NCBI RefSeq assembly: GCF_002117125.1
Contig: NZ_CP019344.1
Coordinates: 2,322,501-2,386,500 of the forward strand
Source: Nonlabens spongiae
GTDB lineage: Bacteria; Bacteroidota; Bacteroidia; Flavobacteriales; Flavobacteriaceae
Length of the DNA: 64,000 nt
Direction: 5' to 3'
Shown here: piece after piece, positions 51,387-60,773 of the stretch
Layout: the number at the start of each line of letters is the position of its first letter
How positions within the stretch are numbered: the stretch's first letter is position 1
The notes under the pieces: model-generated
Databases searched by the model: none
What the model saw: only the letters and a program-made list of their open reading frames with translations
What the model was told of the DNA's origin: nothing
Translations under genes and position numbers: made by a program

Positions 51387-52711
51387 TTTACTTGTTTTAT
51401 GCGTTTCTTATCCATGGCTTCAATGATAAACGTGTAACCATGAAAACTTATTTTATCAAGCTTTCGTGGAAACGAACCTGTCTGCTCCAGTAAAAATCCG
51501 GCGAGAGTTTCTGATTCCCCTCGATATTCATTAAATAGTGCTTCTTGTTCTTCTTCAAAATCTAGTACTCGATAAAAATCTTTAAGCGGAGTAATAGCTT
51601 CAAAAATAAAGTTCTTATCATCTAGTTTTGAGTAAATAATATCCTCCTCGTCAAACTCATCGCTTATATCGCCTACAATCTCTTCAATAATGTCCTCCAT
51701 GGTGATCAAACCGCTGGTACCACCATATTCATCAACTACTATGGCAAGGTGTTTCTTTTCTTCTTGAAATTCCTGCAAGAGATCATCAAGCTTTTTGTTT
51801 TCTGGAACAAAATAGGTCTCGCGTAACAACTTAGTCCACTCATAATTCCTGCGATCTATATAAGGAAGAAGATCCTTTACGTAAAGTACACCGGTAATCT
51901 GATCAATGCTTTCTTTGTAGACGGGAATACGGGAATATCCATGCTCAATCACCAGAGGAATGATCTCTTTGAACTCCAGCGCTTCGTCCAGCGCAAAAAC
52001 GTTAGTACGGTTACGCATCACATTTTTAGTATCTGTATTACCGAAGCTTACGATACCTTGTAAAAGCTGTTGCTCCTCATCGGTAGTGTCTTCATCGTCA
52101 GTAAGTTCTAAGGCCTGTGATAGATGGGATACGGTAATGTTTGAACTGCGATTACCCAGTCTGTCGTGAATCTTGAGCGTAACATAACGCATGGGCAAGC
52201 TCATAAAGCTGAACAACTTATCCAAAACATTAAGCGGTATCGCCATAAAATTGGCAAATCCCACTGGGTTACGATTGGCATACACCTTAGGAAATATCTC
52301 TCCGAATAGCAATATTAAAAAGGTGACTACCACCACTTCAAGGATGAATCTCAAGTCAATCTCCAAGATAAAACCAAGATCTAAGCTTACTGGTTCCAAA
52401 CCAGCAAACCAAACTTCAGAAATGATCCCAAAAATCAGTACAGATGTAATATTGATCGCATTATTAGCAATAAGAATAGTCGCCAGCAACTTTTTAGGCC
52501 GATCCAATAATTTTTCAACCAGCGACCGCTGGCTGAATTCTAGATTTTCATCTTCTAGCTCATTGCTGGTGAGACTGAACATAGCGACCTCTGCACCACT
52601 TATTAAAGCACTACAGACCAGTAGAAGTATAAAAAATATGAGGTAAAGCAGCGTGCCGTCTGTAAGTATAGAAGGCATGAGCATCAATAAACTACTAGGG
52701 TCGGGATCCAA
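51371..52711 (-). CDS. gldE: Gliding motility protein GldE (CBS/CorC family)
   Basis: A 446-aa membrane protein. Three or four N-terminal helices (about residues 15-40, 80-100, 118-150) form a CNNM/DUF21 domain. A CBS pair follows (about 205-330: [66 protein letters not shown]). A CorC_HlyC domain closes the protein. GldE acts with GldD in gliding. It lies 11 bp after ssb on the same strand. Confidence 0.94.
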   Translation of the reverse strand: MDPDPSSLLMLMPSILTDGTLLYLIFFILLLVCSALISGAEVAMFSLTSNELEDENLEFSQRSLVEKLLDRPKKLLATILIANNAINITSVLIFGIISEVWFAGLEPVSLDLGFILEIDLRFILEVVVVTFLILLFGEIFPKVYANRNPVGFANFMAIPLNVLDKLFSFMSLPMRYVTLKIHDRLGNRSSNITVSHLSQALELTDDEDTTDEEQQLLQGIVSFGNTDTKNVMRNRTNVFALDEALEFKEIIPLVIEHGYSRIPVYKESIDQITGVLYVKDLLPYIDRRNYEWTKLLRETYFVPENKKLDDLLQEFQEEKKHLAIVVDEYGGTSGLITMEDIIEEIVGDISDEFDEEDIIYSKLDDKNFIFEAITPLKDFYRVLDFEEEQEALFNEYRGESETLAGFLLEQTGSFPRKLDKISFHGYTFIIEAMDKKRIKQVKCTLP

Positions 52712-52722
52712 ATTCTAATATA

Positions 52723-53217
52723 TTAAAATGGCAGATCGTCCTCATCGTCATCACTAATGGGGGCGTTGTACGTCTTCTGCGGTTCTTGGCTCTGTTGCGG
52801 TTGTTGACCTTGCGGGCGCTGCTGGTTCTGTTGATACTGTCCAGAATTAGAGTTGCCTTGTTGCGGGCGACTGTTTTCATTTTTGGGAGTCAAAAAAGTA
52901 AATTCTTGGACCTGGATTTCTGTTGTGTAACGTTGCTGGCCGTCTTCCCCTTGCCACTGTCGGTTTTTAATACGGCCTTCTATGTAAACCTTATCACCTT
53001 TGCTCAAATATTTCTCACAAACTTCAGCTGCTTTATTGCGTACCACGCAGTTGTGCCACTCAGTATTTGACACGCGTTCTCCTGTAGTTCTGTTTACGTA
53101 CTCCTCATTAGTCGCAAGTGGAAATCTACCTATGCAACCACCATTTTCAAAGTACTTCATCTTCACCTCGTCGCCCGTGTGGCCTATGAGAATGACCTTA
53201 TTTACTGTTCCTGCCAT
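52723..53217 (-). CDS. ssb: Single-stranded DNA-binding protein
   Basis: A 164-aa SSB. The OB fold covers residues 1-110 (MAGTVNKVILIGHTGDEVKMKY, NRTTGERVSNTEWHNCVV). A Gln/Pro-rich linker follows and the acidic partner-binding tip is DDEDDLPF. Length and tip are normal, so it is the main replication SSB. In the conserved order mutY-ssb-gldE-gldD. Confidence 0.96.
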   Translation of the reverse strand: MAGTVNKVILIGHTGDEVKMKYFENGGCIGRFPLATNEEYVNRTTGERVSNTEWHNCVVRNKAAEVCEKYLSKGDKVYIEGRIKNRQWQGEDGQQRYTTEIQVQEFTFLTPKNENSRPQQGNSNSGQYQQNQQRPQGQQPQQSQEPQKTYNAPISDDDEDDLPF

Positions 53218-53319
53218 GATTCGTCTGTTTGGTTAAAATTTGCTTTTAAAAAAGTGTGTAAATATACGTAATTGATCAGGCATGAATAAGAAACGGTTTT
53301 TTACAAAATTTATAGAATC

Positions 53320-54369
53320 TTACTCCTTAGTTATATTCCAGAACTCACGCATGAACCGCTCGATCAGTACGTGAACCGGTTTTTCTGCGGCTTCGTCACG
53401 GGTTATGGCATTGGGAATTTCTGTTTCTGTCTCGATCACCCAGAAGTAAGCGTGAACCTTTCTATGAGATAATTTATGAACGATGGGATCTTGATTGTAT
53501 ACGCTTTCGCGAAAGCGTACTCCACCTAACAACTCCTGAAAAACTTGATCTTCACGAAGTTCATGAAACAGAAGGTTGCCTATAGACTCAACAAAGGGAA
53601 ATTCATAAAGTCCTGCCCAGATTCCAGATTGAGGCCTTTGCTGAAGAATGGTTTTGTTTTGTGGGGTGAGAACCACGAGATAGTGATGAAAGAGGTTCTT
53701 GACCTTTGTCTTTTTCACCTTTACGGGTAGTTCATCTACTTTACCCATATTAAAAGCAACACAATCAGTTTGGAAAGGACAGGAGTTACAAAGCGGATTC
53801 TTAGGTGTGCAATGCGTAGCGCCAAATTCCATGATCGCCTGATTATAGGTCGCAGGATCTTTTTTGGAAATTAGCATTGTGGCGAGTGCTCTGAATTCTT
53901 TTTGACCTGGAGTAGTATTTATGGGGCTACTGATTCCCATAAGCCGAGACAAAACTCTATAAACATTACCATCTACCACGGGAACTACCTCATCATAACA
54001 AAAACTGGCAATCGCAGCAGCCGTGTATGCCCCCACACCCTTTAATGTAAGCAAATCTTTGTAGCTGGTCGGAAATATACCACCGTCTTCAACTACTTGT
54101 TGAGCTGCTTTATGCAGGTTTCTTGCGCGGCTGTAATAGCCTAAACCCTGCCATAATTTGAGGACCTGTTCTTGTGGAGCCCTAGCGAGATCATCTACCG
54201 TAGGGAAGGTTTCTATGAAGTTCAAGTAGTATGGAAGTCCCTGATTAACACGAGTTTGTTGTAAAATAATCTCACTGAGCCAGATTTTATAGGGGTCCCT
54301 TGTTTTGCGCCAGGGAAGTGATCGATGGTGGTTTTTATACCATTCTAAAAGCCGTGCTGATATTTCCAT
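53320..54369 (-). CDS. mutY: Adenine DNA glycosylase MutY
   Basis: A 349-aa glycosylase that removes adenine opposite 8-oxoG. The catalytic Glu is E33 in LSEIILQQTRV; the helix-hairpin-helix is LKGVGAYTAAAI (near residue 108) and the catalytic Asp is in VPVVDGNVYRV (near 134). The 4Fe-4S cluster cysteines are CTPKNPLCNSCPFQTDC. A C-terminal NUDIX-like domain recognises 8-oxoG. The repeat GCTTTCGCGAAAGC encodes VRFRESVY in that domain. Confidence 0.95.
   Translation of the reverse strand: MEISARLLEWYKNHHRSLPWRKTRDPYKIWLSEIILQQTRVNQGLPYYLNFIETFPTVDDLARAPQEQVLKLWQGLGYYSRARNLHKAAQQVVEDGGIFPTSYKDLLTLKGVGAYTAAAIASFCYDEVVPVVDGNVYRVLSRLMGISSPINTTPGQKEFRALATMLISKKDPATYNQAIMEFGATHCTPKNPLCNSCPFQTDCVAFNMGKVDELPVKVKKTKVKNLFHHYLVVLTPQNKTILQQRPQSGIWAGLYEFPFVESIGNLLFHELREDQVFQELLGGVRFRESVYNQDPIVHKLSHRKVHAYFWVIETETEIPNAITRDEAAEKPVHVLIERFMREFWNITKE
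53503..53516. repeat. GCTTTCGCGAAAGC palindrome in mutY
   Basis: Perfect copy read as FRES. Confidence 0.9.
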
Positions 54370-54448
54370 GAAGAAGGCAAGATAAGGAACGACTTCTTAT
54401 CTTATTAAATTTTAAACAATTAGGGATTTATGATATTGATGAAAAGAC

Positions 54449-54456
54449 TATCTTTG
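54449..54456 (+). promoter_or_regulatory. -7 box (TATCTTTG) for the HU gene
   Basis: Matches TAnnTTTG, 43 bp upstream of the ATG. No clear -33 element at proper spacing. Confidence 0.45.
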
Positions 54457-54499
54457 CGCCCTGTTTAAAGAAAAAGAATAATTAAACTGTAATTTTAAA

Positions 54500-54790
54500 A
54501 TGACTAAAGCAGATATCGTATCTAAGATTTCAGAGAAGCTGGGAATGGAGAAAACAGACGTGCAGGCAACTGTCGAGTCTTTTATGGATGAAGTGAAGGA
54601 ATCTCTGGAAACTGGAGAGAATGTGTACTTGAGAGGTTTTGGGAGCTTTATCGTTAAAACGAGAGCAGAGAAGACAGGTCGCAACATTTCTAAAAACACG
54701 ACTATTAAGATTCCAGCACACAACATACCAGCATTCAAACCTGCAAAAGTGTTTGTAGAAGGAGTAAAACAAAACGTAAAAGTTAAGTAA
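54500..54790 (+). CDS. HU-family nucleoid protein
   Basis: A 96-aa histone-like DNA-bending protein: MTKADIVSKISEKLGMEKTD at the start, then YLRGFGSFIVKTRAEKTGRNI with the DNA-binding arm, and KVFVEGVKQNVKVK at the end. It is a single HU/IHF domain and probably acts as a homodimer. It opens the plus-strand group HU - 30-aa protein - rng. Confidence 0.94.
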   Translation: MTKADIVSKISEKLGMEKTDVQATVESFMDEVKESLETGENVYLRGFGSFIVKTRAEKTGRNISKNTTIKIPAHNIPAFKPAKVFVEGVKQNVKVK

Positions 54791-54802
54791 AATATAAGAG
54801 AT

Positions 54803-54895
54803 ATGCCAAGCGGTAAAAAAAGAAAAAGACATAAGGTAGCAACACACAAACGTAAAAAGCGTCGTCGCGCTAATCGTCACAAGAAGAAAAAGTAG
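54803..54895 (+). CDS. 30-aa Lys/Arg/His-rich protein
   Basis: Reads MPSGKKRKRHKVATHKRKK then RRRANRHKKKK, with 21 of 30 residues basic. The gene is between HU and rng with a 12-bp gap to HU. The stop is inside a terminator stem. Such a small, wholly basic protein would bind RNA or ribosomes, in the manner of THX-type ribosomal proteins; that is inference. The position upstream of rng agrees with an RNA-linked role. No upstream frame extends it. Confidence 0.8.
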   Translation: MPSGKKRKRHKVATHKRKKRRRANRHKKKK

Positions 54896-54917
54896 TCCAG
54901 TACTACTTTTTCTTTTT
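54884..54917 (+). terminator. Terminator overlapping the 30-aa gene
   Basis: AAGAAAAAGTAGT pairs perfectly with ACTACTTTTTCTT across CCAGT, followed by TTT. The 5' arm consists of the last codons and stop of the small gene. Confidence 0.85.
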
Positions 54918-55047
54918 GCACTGTTCTTTGAAATAGGGCTGCATGTACAGCTCGCTCGGGTTGCTCAAACAAATCAAGCAACACATTACATTCAATAGCT
55001 AGGTCACTGCCTTAAGCAGTAGTCCTATGCATAATAATACAGGAATT

Positions 55048-56589
55048 ATGGATAAAGAAATTATTATCCGTTCCGGTGCTTCAAAGATTGATTATGCTAT
55101 TACTAAAGGTAGCAGGTTAATTGAACTCTATCAGGATGAAGAAGAGAACAAGTTTGCGGTAAGCGATATTTTTCTAGCAAAGCCTAAAAAAGTCCTATCT
55201 GGTCTTAATGCAGCATTTGTAGATGTAGGTTACGTGAAAGATGGATTTTTGCATTATCACGACCTAGGCCCAGGTTTTCTTACCCAACAAAAATTTACCA
55301 AGCAAATCATAGCAGGCAGGCGCAAAAATTTTGCCCTCAAAGACATTAAATCTGAAAATCTACTGGACAAGGGAGGTTCTATCGATAAGGTGGTCGTACC
55401 CGGTCAACCAGTACTGGTTCAGGTAGTTAAAGAGCCTATATCTACTAAAGGCCCTCGCCTCAGTGCAGAGCTTTCCATACCCGGTAGGTATGTGGTACTA
55501 GTACCTTTCTCTGATCGGATCTCCATATCTCAAAAGATTGAAGATCGTGAAGAAAAAAGCCGGCTTAAAAGATTGGTAAAGAGTATCAAACCTGAAGGCT
55601 TCGGAGTAATCGTACGCACGGTGGCAAAGGGTAAACTGGTAGCAGAACTGGACAAGGATCTTCAAAATCTCGTTTCTAAATGGGAACAGATGTGTGCAAA
55701 AATCCACAAATCAAAGTTTCCCAATAAAGTCATGACTGAGTTAAGCAGGACTAACTCACTCATGAGAGATGTATTCAATAGTACATTCACTTCTATAGTA
55801 GTTGACGATCAAGAGGTTTTTAATGAACTCAAGGATTATTTGAGAAATATTGCTCCAGAGAAGGAGTCTATCGTGAAGTTTCATAATGCGCGTACACCCA
55901 TTTTTGAGAAGTACGGAATTGAACGACAAATTAAGACATCTTTCGGTAAGACCGTCAGTATGAGCAAAGGTGCTTATCTCGTGATTGAGCATACTGAAGC
56001 GATGCACGTGGTAGACGTCAACTCAGGAAACAGATCAAACAAGGCGGACAGTCAAGAGGAAACCGCTCTTGAAACAAACTTAATTGCAGCTACAGAAATG
56101 GCTCGACAGTTGAGATTGCGAGATATGGGAGGTATCATAGTCATCGATTTCATAGACATGCGTAAGGCAGAGAACAGAAAAAAACTCTACGAGCATATGC
56201 GCAATGAGATGGCTGATGATCGTGCCAAACATAAAATTCTTCCACCTAGTAAATTCGGTCTGATACAGATCACAAGACAGCGAGTCAGACAAGAAGTAAA
56301 CATCAAGACTAGAGAAGAAAATCCTAATGGTAATGGCGAGGAAATTCCAGCACCTATCACGGTAATTCAAAGAATTACTGAAGATTTAGAAAGACATATA
56401 AAGTCTGGTGTAAAGAGAATCACCTTAAATGCCCACCCTTTTGTGGCAGCATTCATTACCAAAGGTTATCCTTCAGTCAGATCCAAATGGTTTATGAAGC
56501 ACCAGAAATGGATTAAAGTAATGCCAAGAGATGCCTATACCTATCTTGAATATAAATTTAAGGATAAAGACGGTAATGAGCTCTCTTAG
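55048..56589 (+). CDS. rng: Ribonuclease G/E
   Basis: A 513-aa endoribonuclease that trims rRNA and starts mRNA decay. An S1 domain (about residues 30-120, NAAFVDVGYVKDGFLHYHDLG) precedes the catalytic domain with metal-binding Asp in MHVVDVNSGNR (near 320) and VIDFIDM (near 362). There is no RNase E-like C-terminal scaffold. The second ATG (55048) is chosen because MDKEIIIRSG is the family start and AGGA precedes it; an ATG 21 bp upstream is possible. Confidence 0.93.
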   Translation: MDKEIIIRSGASKIDYAITKGSRLIELYQDEEENKFAVSDIFLAKPKKVLSGLNAAFVDVGYVKDGFLHYHDLGPGFLTQQKFTKQIIAGRRKNFALKDIKSENLLDKGGSIDKVVVPGQPVLVQVVKEPISTKGPRLSAELSIPGRYVVLVPFSDRISISQKIEDREEKSRLKRLVKSIKPEGFGVIVRTVAKGKLVAELDKDLQNLVSKWEQMCAKIHKSKFPNKVMTELSRTNSLMRDVFNSTFTSIVVDDQEVFNELKDYLRNIAPEKESIVKFHNARTPIFEKYGIERQIKTSFGKTVSMSKGAYLVIEHTEAMHVVDVNSGNRSNKADSQEETALETNLIAATEMARQLRLRDMGGIIVIDFIDMRKAENRKKLYEHMRNEMADDRAKHKILPPSKFGLIQITRQRVRQEVNIKTREENPNGNGEEIPAPITVIQRITEDLERHIKSGVKRITLNAHPFVAAFITKGYPSVRSKWFMKHQKWIKVMPRDAYTYLEYKFKDKDGNELS

Positions 56590-56593
56590 ATAT

Positions 56594-56630
56594 AAACGCC
56601 TTCAGACGTCAAGTTTGTGGGCGTTTTTTG
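56594..56630 (+). terminator. Terminator of rng
   Basis: AAACGCC pairs with GGCGTTT across 19 nt, followed by a T-run. Confidence 0.65.
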
Positions 56631-56692
56631 TTTAGTTTTTTGAATTATAAGTGCGTTCTCAAATTCTTATCTTAGCGTCACAATAACTCTCT

Positions 56693-58564
56693 ATGAAAAA
56701 AATAGTTTTAGCCCTTACCACGGCTTTTATAGCAGCTAGCTGCAACACTTCTCAAACAGCCGTAAATAGCTCTCAAAAAAATAATACTCCACTTTCAACC
56801 TACTGGCAACAGCATGTCGATTATGAAATGGACGTTGATATGGATGTGAGTGATTTTAATTACACGGGATCTCAAAAGCTGGTGTATACAAATAACTCTC
56901 CAGAGACTTTGGACAGGGTTTATTACCACTTATTTTTCAATGCCTTCCAGCCTGATAGTGAAATGGATACCCGATCTAGAACCATCAAAGATCCAGATCG
57001 ACGCGTACAATCTAGAATCAAGGCTTTAACGGAAGATGAGCAAGGACATCTTCACGTAATGAATATGAAGCAAGATGGAGTTGCTTTAAGCCCTCAAGAG
57101 GAGCGAACTATTTTAGTCGTACCACTTGCTAAATCTCTTGCCCCAGGAGAGTCAACTACTTTGACATTAGATTTTGAAGGACAAGTCCCTCTTCAGGTCA
57201 GAAGAAGCGGTCGAGACAATGCTGAAGGTGTAGCCCTCTCTATGACACAATGGTTTCCGAAAATGGCGGAATTTGACAAATATGGATGGAACACCAGTCC
57301 ATATATTGCCAGAGAGTTCCATGGAGTTTGGGGAGATTTTGATGTAAAAATCACCATTGACAAAGAGTACACTATAGGTGGTACAGGATACCTTCAAAAT
57401 CCTAAAGAAATAGGTCACGGATACGACACTCCTAATTCTGGTCCCGCTCAAGGCGAAAACGGGAAACTTACATGGCACTTCAAAGCTCCTATGGTTCACG
57501 ACTTTGCATGGGGAGCTGATCCAGATTACGTACATGATATATACGAGGGCGCTAATGGAGTAAAGTTGCATTTCTTTTATAAAGATCAAGATGAAATCAG
57601 AGACAACTGGAAAAAACTCCAGCCCATAACTAATGAGTTTTTGATGTTTTTCAATAAAAACGTAGGTAACTATCCATACAAGCAGTATTCTGTTATTCAA
57701 GGTGGAGATGGAGGAATGGAATACGCTATGTGTACACTTATCACTGGTAAAAGATCATTTGGAAGTCTCGCAGGAGTTACGGCTCATGAATTTGCGCACT
57801 CTTGGTTCAATCATGTTTTGGCGACTAATGAATCTAAGGACGAGTGGATGGATGAAGGTTTTACAACTTACATTTCTACACTTGCGGAACAGGCCGCTGC
57901 TGGAGTTGAGAAGGAAAACCCGCATGAGCGTTCTTACCAGACCTATGTTTACTTAGCTAACTCAGGAAATGAACAACCTGCCACCACACACGCTGATCGT
58001 TATGACACTAATCAAACCTATGGTATTATTGCCTATTCTAAAGGAGCTGTATTCCTCGCTCAGCTAGGTTATGTAGTAGGAGATGATGTACGTGATCAGA
58101 TTATAAAAGAGTACTACAACACCTGGAAGTTCAAACACCCAGACCCAAATGACTTTAAAAGAGTCGCAGAAAGAGTCAGTGGATTTGATCTTGAATGGTA
58201 TCTGCGTGATTTTATGATGACCACAAACAAGATTGATTACAGTATAGAAGGTGCTGAAAAAGATGGGAACAATGTAGCTGTTACGCTGGAGCGAAAAGGT
58301 CTTATGCCAATGCCTCTAGATGTAGAAGTTACTATGAACAGTGGTAAAAAGATGATGTATTATATCCCGCTTGAGGAAATGAGAGGTGAGAAATCCGTCT
58401 CTTCAGATACTAAAATCCTAGCTGACTGGGCATGGGCTTATCCTACCTACGAGATGGTTTTAGATGGAATCAACTCAAACGACATTAAATCTATCAGTAT
58501 CGATCCTAAAGGCATGATGGCTGATGTGGATAGGGAGAATAACAGCTGGGAAATGGGACAATAA
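56693..58564 (+). CDS. M1-family zinc metallopeptidase, lipoprotein
   Basis: A 623-aa periplasmic aminopeptidase-like enzyme anchored by a lipobox (MKKIVLALTTAFIAASC). The zinc site is HEFAH at 365-369 with the third ligand E388 in MDEGFTTY, an exact HExxH-18-E spacing. The substrate N-terminus motif reads GGMEYAM (near 342), the GxMEN equivalent with Tyr for Asn. A beta-rich C-terminal domain follows. Ends at a short terminator before rnpA. Confidence 0.92.
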   Translation: MKKIVLALTTAFIAASCNTSQTAVNSSQKNNTPLSTYWQQHVDYEMDVDMDVSDFNYTGSQKLVYTNNSPETLDRVYYHLFFNAFQPDSEMDTRSRTIKDPDRRVQSRIKALTEDEQGHLHVMNMKQDGVALSPQEERTILVVPLAKSLAPGESTTLTLDFEGQVPLQVRRSGRDNAEGVALSMTQWFPKMAEFDKYGWNTSPYIAREFHGVWGDFDVKITIDKEYTIGGTGYLQNPKEIGHGYDTPNSGPAQGENGKLTWHFKAPMVHDFAWGADPDYVHDIYEGANGVKLHFFYKDQDEIRDNWKKLQPITNEFLMFFNKNVGNYPYKQYSVIQGGDGGMEYAMCTLITGKRSFGSLAGVTAHEFAHSWFNHVLATNESKDEWMDEGFTTYISTLAEQAAAGVEKENPHERSYQTYVYLANSGNEQPATTHADRYDTNQTYGIIAYSKGAVFLAQLGYVVGDDVRDQIIKEYYNTWKFKHPDPNDFKRVAERVSGFDLEWYLRDFMMTTNKIDYSIEGAEKDGNNVAVTLERKGLMPMPLDVEVTMNSGKKMMYYIPLEEMRGEKSVSSDTKILADWAWAYPTYEMVLDGINSNDIKSISIDPKGMMADVDRENNSWEMGQ

Positions 58565-58601
58565 TTTCCCCAACCTAGATCTTCATTATAAATCTAATCA
58601 T

Positions 58602-58636
58602 AAGCCGTCTTCAATTAATTTTGGAGCGGCTTTTAT
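58602..58636 (+). terminator. Weak terminator before rnpA
   Basis: AAGCCG pairs with CGGCTT across 19 nt, followed by TTATTTT. Confidence 0.5.
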
Positions 58637-58644
58637 TTTACAGA

Positions 58645-59019
58645 ATGAATCATAGCTTAGGAAAGTCAAAAAAACTCAAGGGTAAAACAACTATAGCCCG
58701 CGTTTTTAAAGATGGAAAAAGTGTCAGAAAAGGCCCTTTGAGGATGGTGTACGTGCTCAACCCAAACGGTAAAGAATCTTCTGAGCATCAAATAGGTTTT
58801 GTAGTACCTAAACGCTTTGTCAAAAAGGCCGTTGATCGCAATAAAATGAAAAGGCTCATGAGAGAAAGCTATCGATTGCAACAAGAAATCATTCAAACCT
58901 TAGACAGTCAATATATTCAGGGCATGATTATGTACCAATCATCTAAACCAATGGAGTTTGAAAAAATGTTCTCGCTCATGAGAAAATTGCTGAATGAACT
59001 AACAAAAAGAGCCTCCTGA
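58645..59019 (+). CDS. rnpA: Ribonuclease P protein component
   Basis: A 124-aa basic cofactor of the RNase P ribozyme, which cuts tRNA 5' leaders. The signature helix KKAVDRNKMKRLMRESYR (near residue 70) is intact, and the N-terminus SLGKSKKLKGKTTIARVF is typical. The ATG at 58645 is used; an upstream TTG would start inside the terminator hairpin. No rpmH or dnaA is adjacent, unlike the order in many bacteria. Confidence 0.94.
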   Translation: MNHSLGKSKKLKGKTTIARVFKDGKSVRKGPLRMVYVLNPNGKESSEHQIGFVVPKRFVKKAVDRNKMKRLMRESYRLQQEIIQTLDSQYIQGMIMYQSSKPMEFEKMFSLMRKLLNELTKRAS

Positions 59020-59114
59020 GTTTTCGGCTTACTATTTGCAAATCCCTCAACCGATATCACTTAGATATTGGTTAACCTAATTTTTGCATTATCTTTAAGT
59101 ACCCTTATTTTAAT

Positions 59115-60773
59115 ATGATGAAACATTCTCCTAAAAAATCTTCATCCAGAAGGATTTTTATTCCCGTACTTTTATCTGTTTTTTTTCTATCGCTAGCTAG
59201 TTTCAAGAACGACTTTTTTGAAATAGCAAAACAGATTGAGATCTTCACTGAGATGTATAAGCAGCTTAACATGAATTATGTGGACGATACCAATCCCGGA
59301 GAACTCATGGAAAGCGCCATAGATGGCATGCTCGATGACCTAGACCCCTACACGCGATACTGGACGGAACAAGAAGTGGAACGTTCAAAAATCAACCGTA
59401 GAGGTTCCTATACAGGTATAGGTGCAAACGTAAGTACAAGAGAGGATAAAGTAATCATTGTAGAACCGTGGAAAGATTATCCGGCAGACAAAGCTGGTTT
59501 AAAAGCAGGTGATGAAATAATCCAAATCGACGATCTGAAAATTACAGATTATAAAGAAAACGCCGGTGATCTGCTTAAAGGTTCTCCGGGCTCAGGAATA
59601 CAGCTGATCTATAAGAGACAAGGCAAGGAATATCAAACATCTTTGAAACGAGCAGCGGTAGAGGTAAAAGCGGTTCCATTTTACTCTATGGCTACAGAAA
59701 AAATAGGTTATGTAGTACTTTCAAAATTTAATGAGAAAGCATCTACAGAAACCAGAAGAGCCATCAAAGAACTGAAATCTCAAGGAGCTGAGAAAATAAT
59801 TTTGGATCTGAGAGGAAATCCTGGAGGTTTACTTAGTGAGGCTGTGAACGTTTCAAATCTTTTTATACCTAAAGGTAAGTTGATTACTAGTACACGTTCT
59901 GCAGTAGATAAATACAACAAAACCTATCTAACTAAAAAAGAGGAGGAATTTGAAGGTATGCCCATCGCAGTTTTAATCAATGGGCGTAGTGCCAGTGCCA
60001 GTGAGATCGTTAGTGGAAGCATTCAAGATTATGATCGAGGTGTGATCATAGGGGCAAGAAGTTTTGGCAAAGGACTGGTTCAGCGTCCTAAAGAACTATC
60101 CTATGGTACGCAAGTAAAAATAACAATTTCAAGATATTATACACCATCTGGTCGTTGTATTCAAGCGCTGGATTACTGGAATAGAGATGAAAATAATGAA
60201 GCGGTAAGAACCAAGGCAAAAGATTACAACGCCTTTGCCACGGTTACTAATAAACGTACGGTTTTTGACGGTGGTGGTATCAACCCTGACATAGAACTGG
60301 CCAGCACAGCTTATTCACCAGTCACTACAGCGCTCTTACAAGAGAATGCCATATTTGACTACGCGACGGAGTATTACTACAATCATCAACATGAGGATCT
60401 TTTAAAGTTTGAGTTTTCTGATTCTGATTTCAACGACTTCGTTAAATGGGTAGAAGATCGTGGATTTGACTTTGAGACGGTTACGGAGTCCGCTTTCGCG
60501 AAAGCGTACCAAACAGCAGTAGAAGAAGAGCTTGAGGACGACATTAAAGCTACTTATAGCGATATGGTTAAAGCAATCAATAAGGCCAAAAAACGGGACA
60601 TAAAGGATAAACAACCTGAAATTCAAAGCTTGCTCAGCGATGAAATCGTTAAGCGATACTTTTACCGTGATGGCCTTTATAAGTACCAAATAGAAAACAA
60701 TCCTGAGATCAGAGAAGCAATTAATGTATTGAGCGATTCCTCCAGATACAACAAAATATTAGGTTATGATTAG
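59115..60773 (+). CDS. S41 family C-terminal processing peptidase
   Basis: A 552-aa exported protease of the CtpA/Prc family. An N-terminal membrane helix (about residues 15-32) precedes a PDZ domain (about 90-175, YTGIGANVSTRED, GDEIIQIDDLKITDY). The peptidase domain has the catalytic Ser in NGRSASASEIVSGS (near 293) and the Lys in GARSFGKGLVQ (near 318). The C-terminal part is helical. A GCTTTCGCGAAAGC copy encodes SAFAKAYQ. It overlaps the OmpA-like gene by 8 bp. Confidence 0.93.
   Translation: MMKHSPKKSSSRRIFIPVLLSVFFLSLASFKNDFFEIAKQIEIFTEMYKQLNMNYVDDTNPGELMESAIDGMLDDLDPYTRYWTEQEVERSKINRRGSYTGIGANVSTREDKVIIVEPWKDYPADKAGLKAGDEIIQIDDLKITDYKENAGDLLKGSPGSGIQLIYKRQGKEYQTSLKRAAVEVKAVPFYSMATEKIGYVVLSKFNEKASTETRRAIKELKSQGAEKIILDLRGNPGGLLSEAVNVSNLFIPKGKLITSTRSAVDKYNKTYLTKKEEEFEGMPIAVLINGRSASASEIVSGSIQDYDRGVIIGARSFGKGLVQRPKELSYGTQVKITISRYYTPSGRCIQALDYWNRDENNEAVRTKAKDYNAFATVTNKRTVFDGGGINPDIELASTAYSPVTTALLQENAIFDYATEYYYNHQHEDLLKFEFSDSDFNDFVKWVEDRGFDFETVTESAFAKAYQTAVEEELEDDIKATYSDMVKAINKAKKRDIKDKQPEIQSLLSDEIVKRYFYRDGLYKYQIENNPEIREAINVLSDSSRYNKILGYD
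60492..60505. repeat. GCTTTCGCGAAAGC palindrome in the S41 peptidase gene
   Basis: Perfect copy read as AFAKA. Confidence 0.9.

Noticed and set aside
57167..57700. 177-codon minus-strand frame in the M1 peptidase gene
   Set aside because: Antisense shadow with no family resemblance; the plus-strand gene is complete and conserved.
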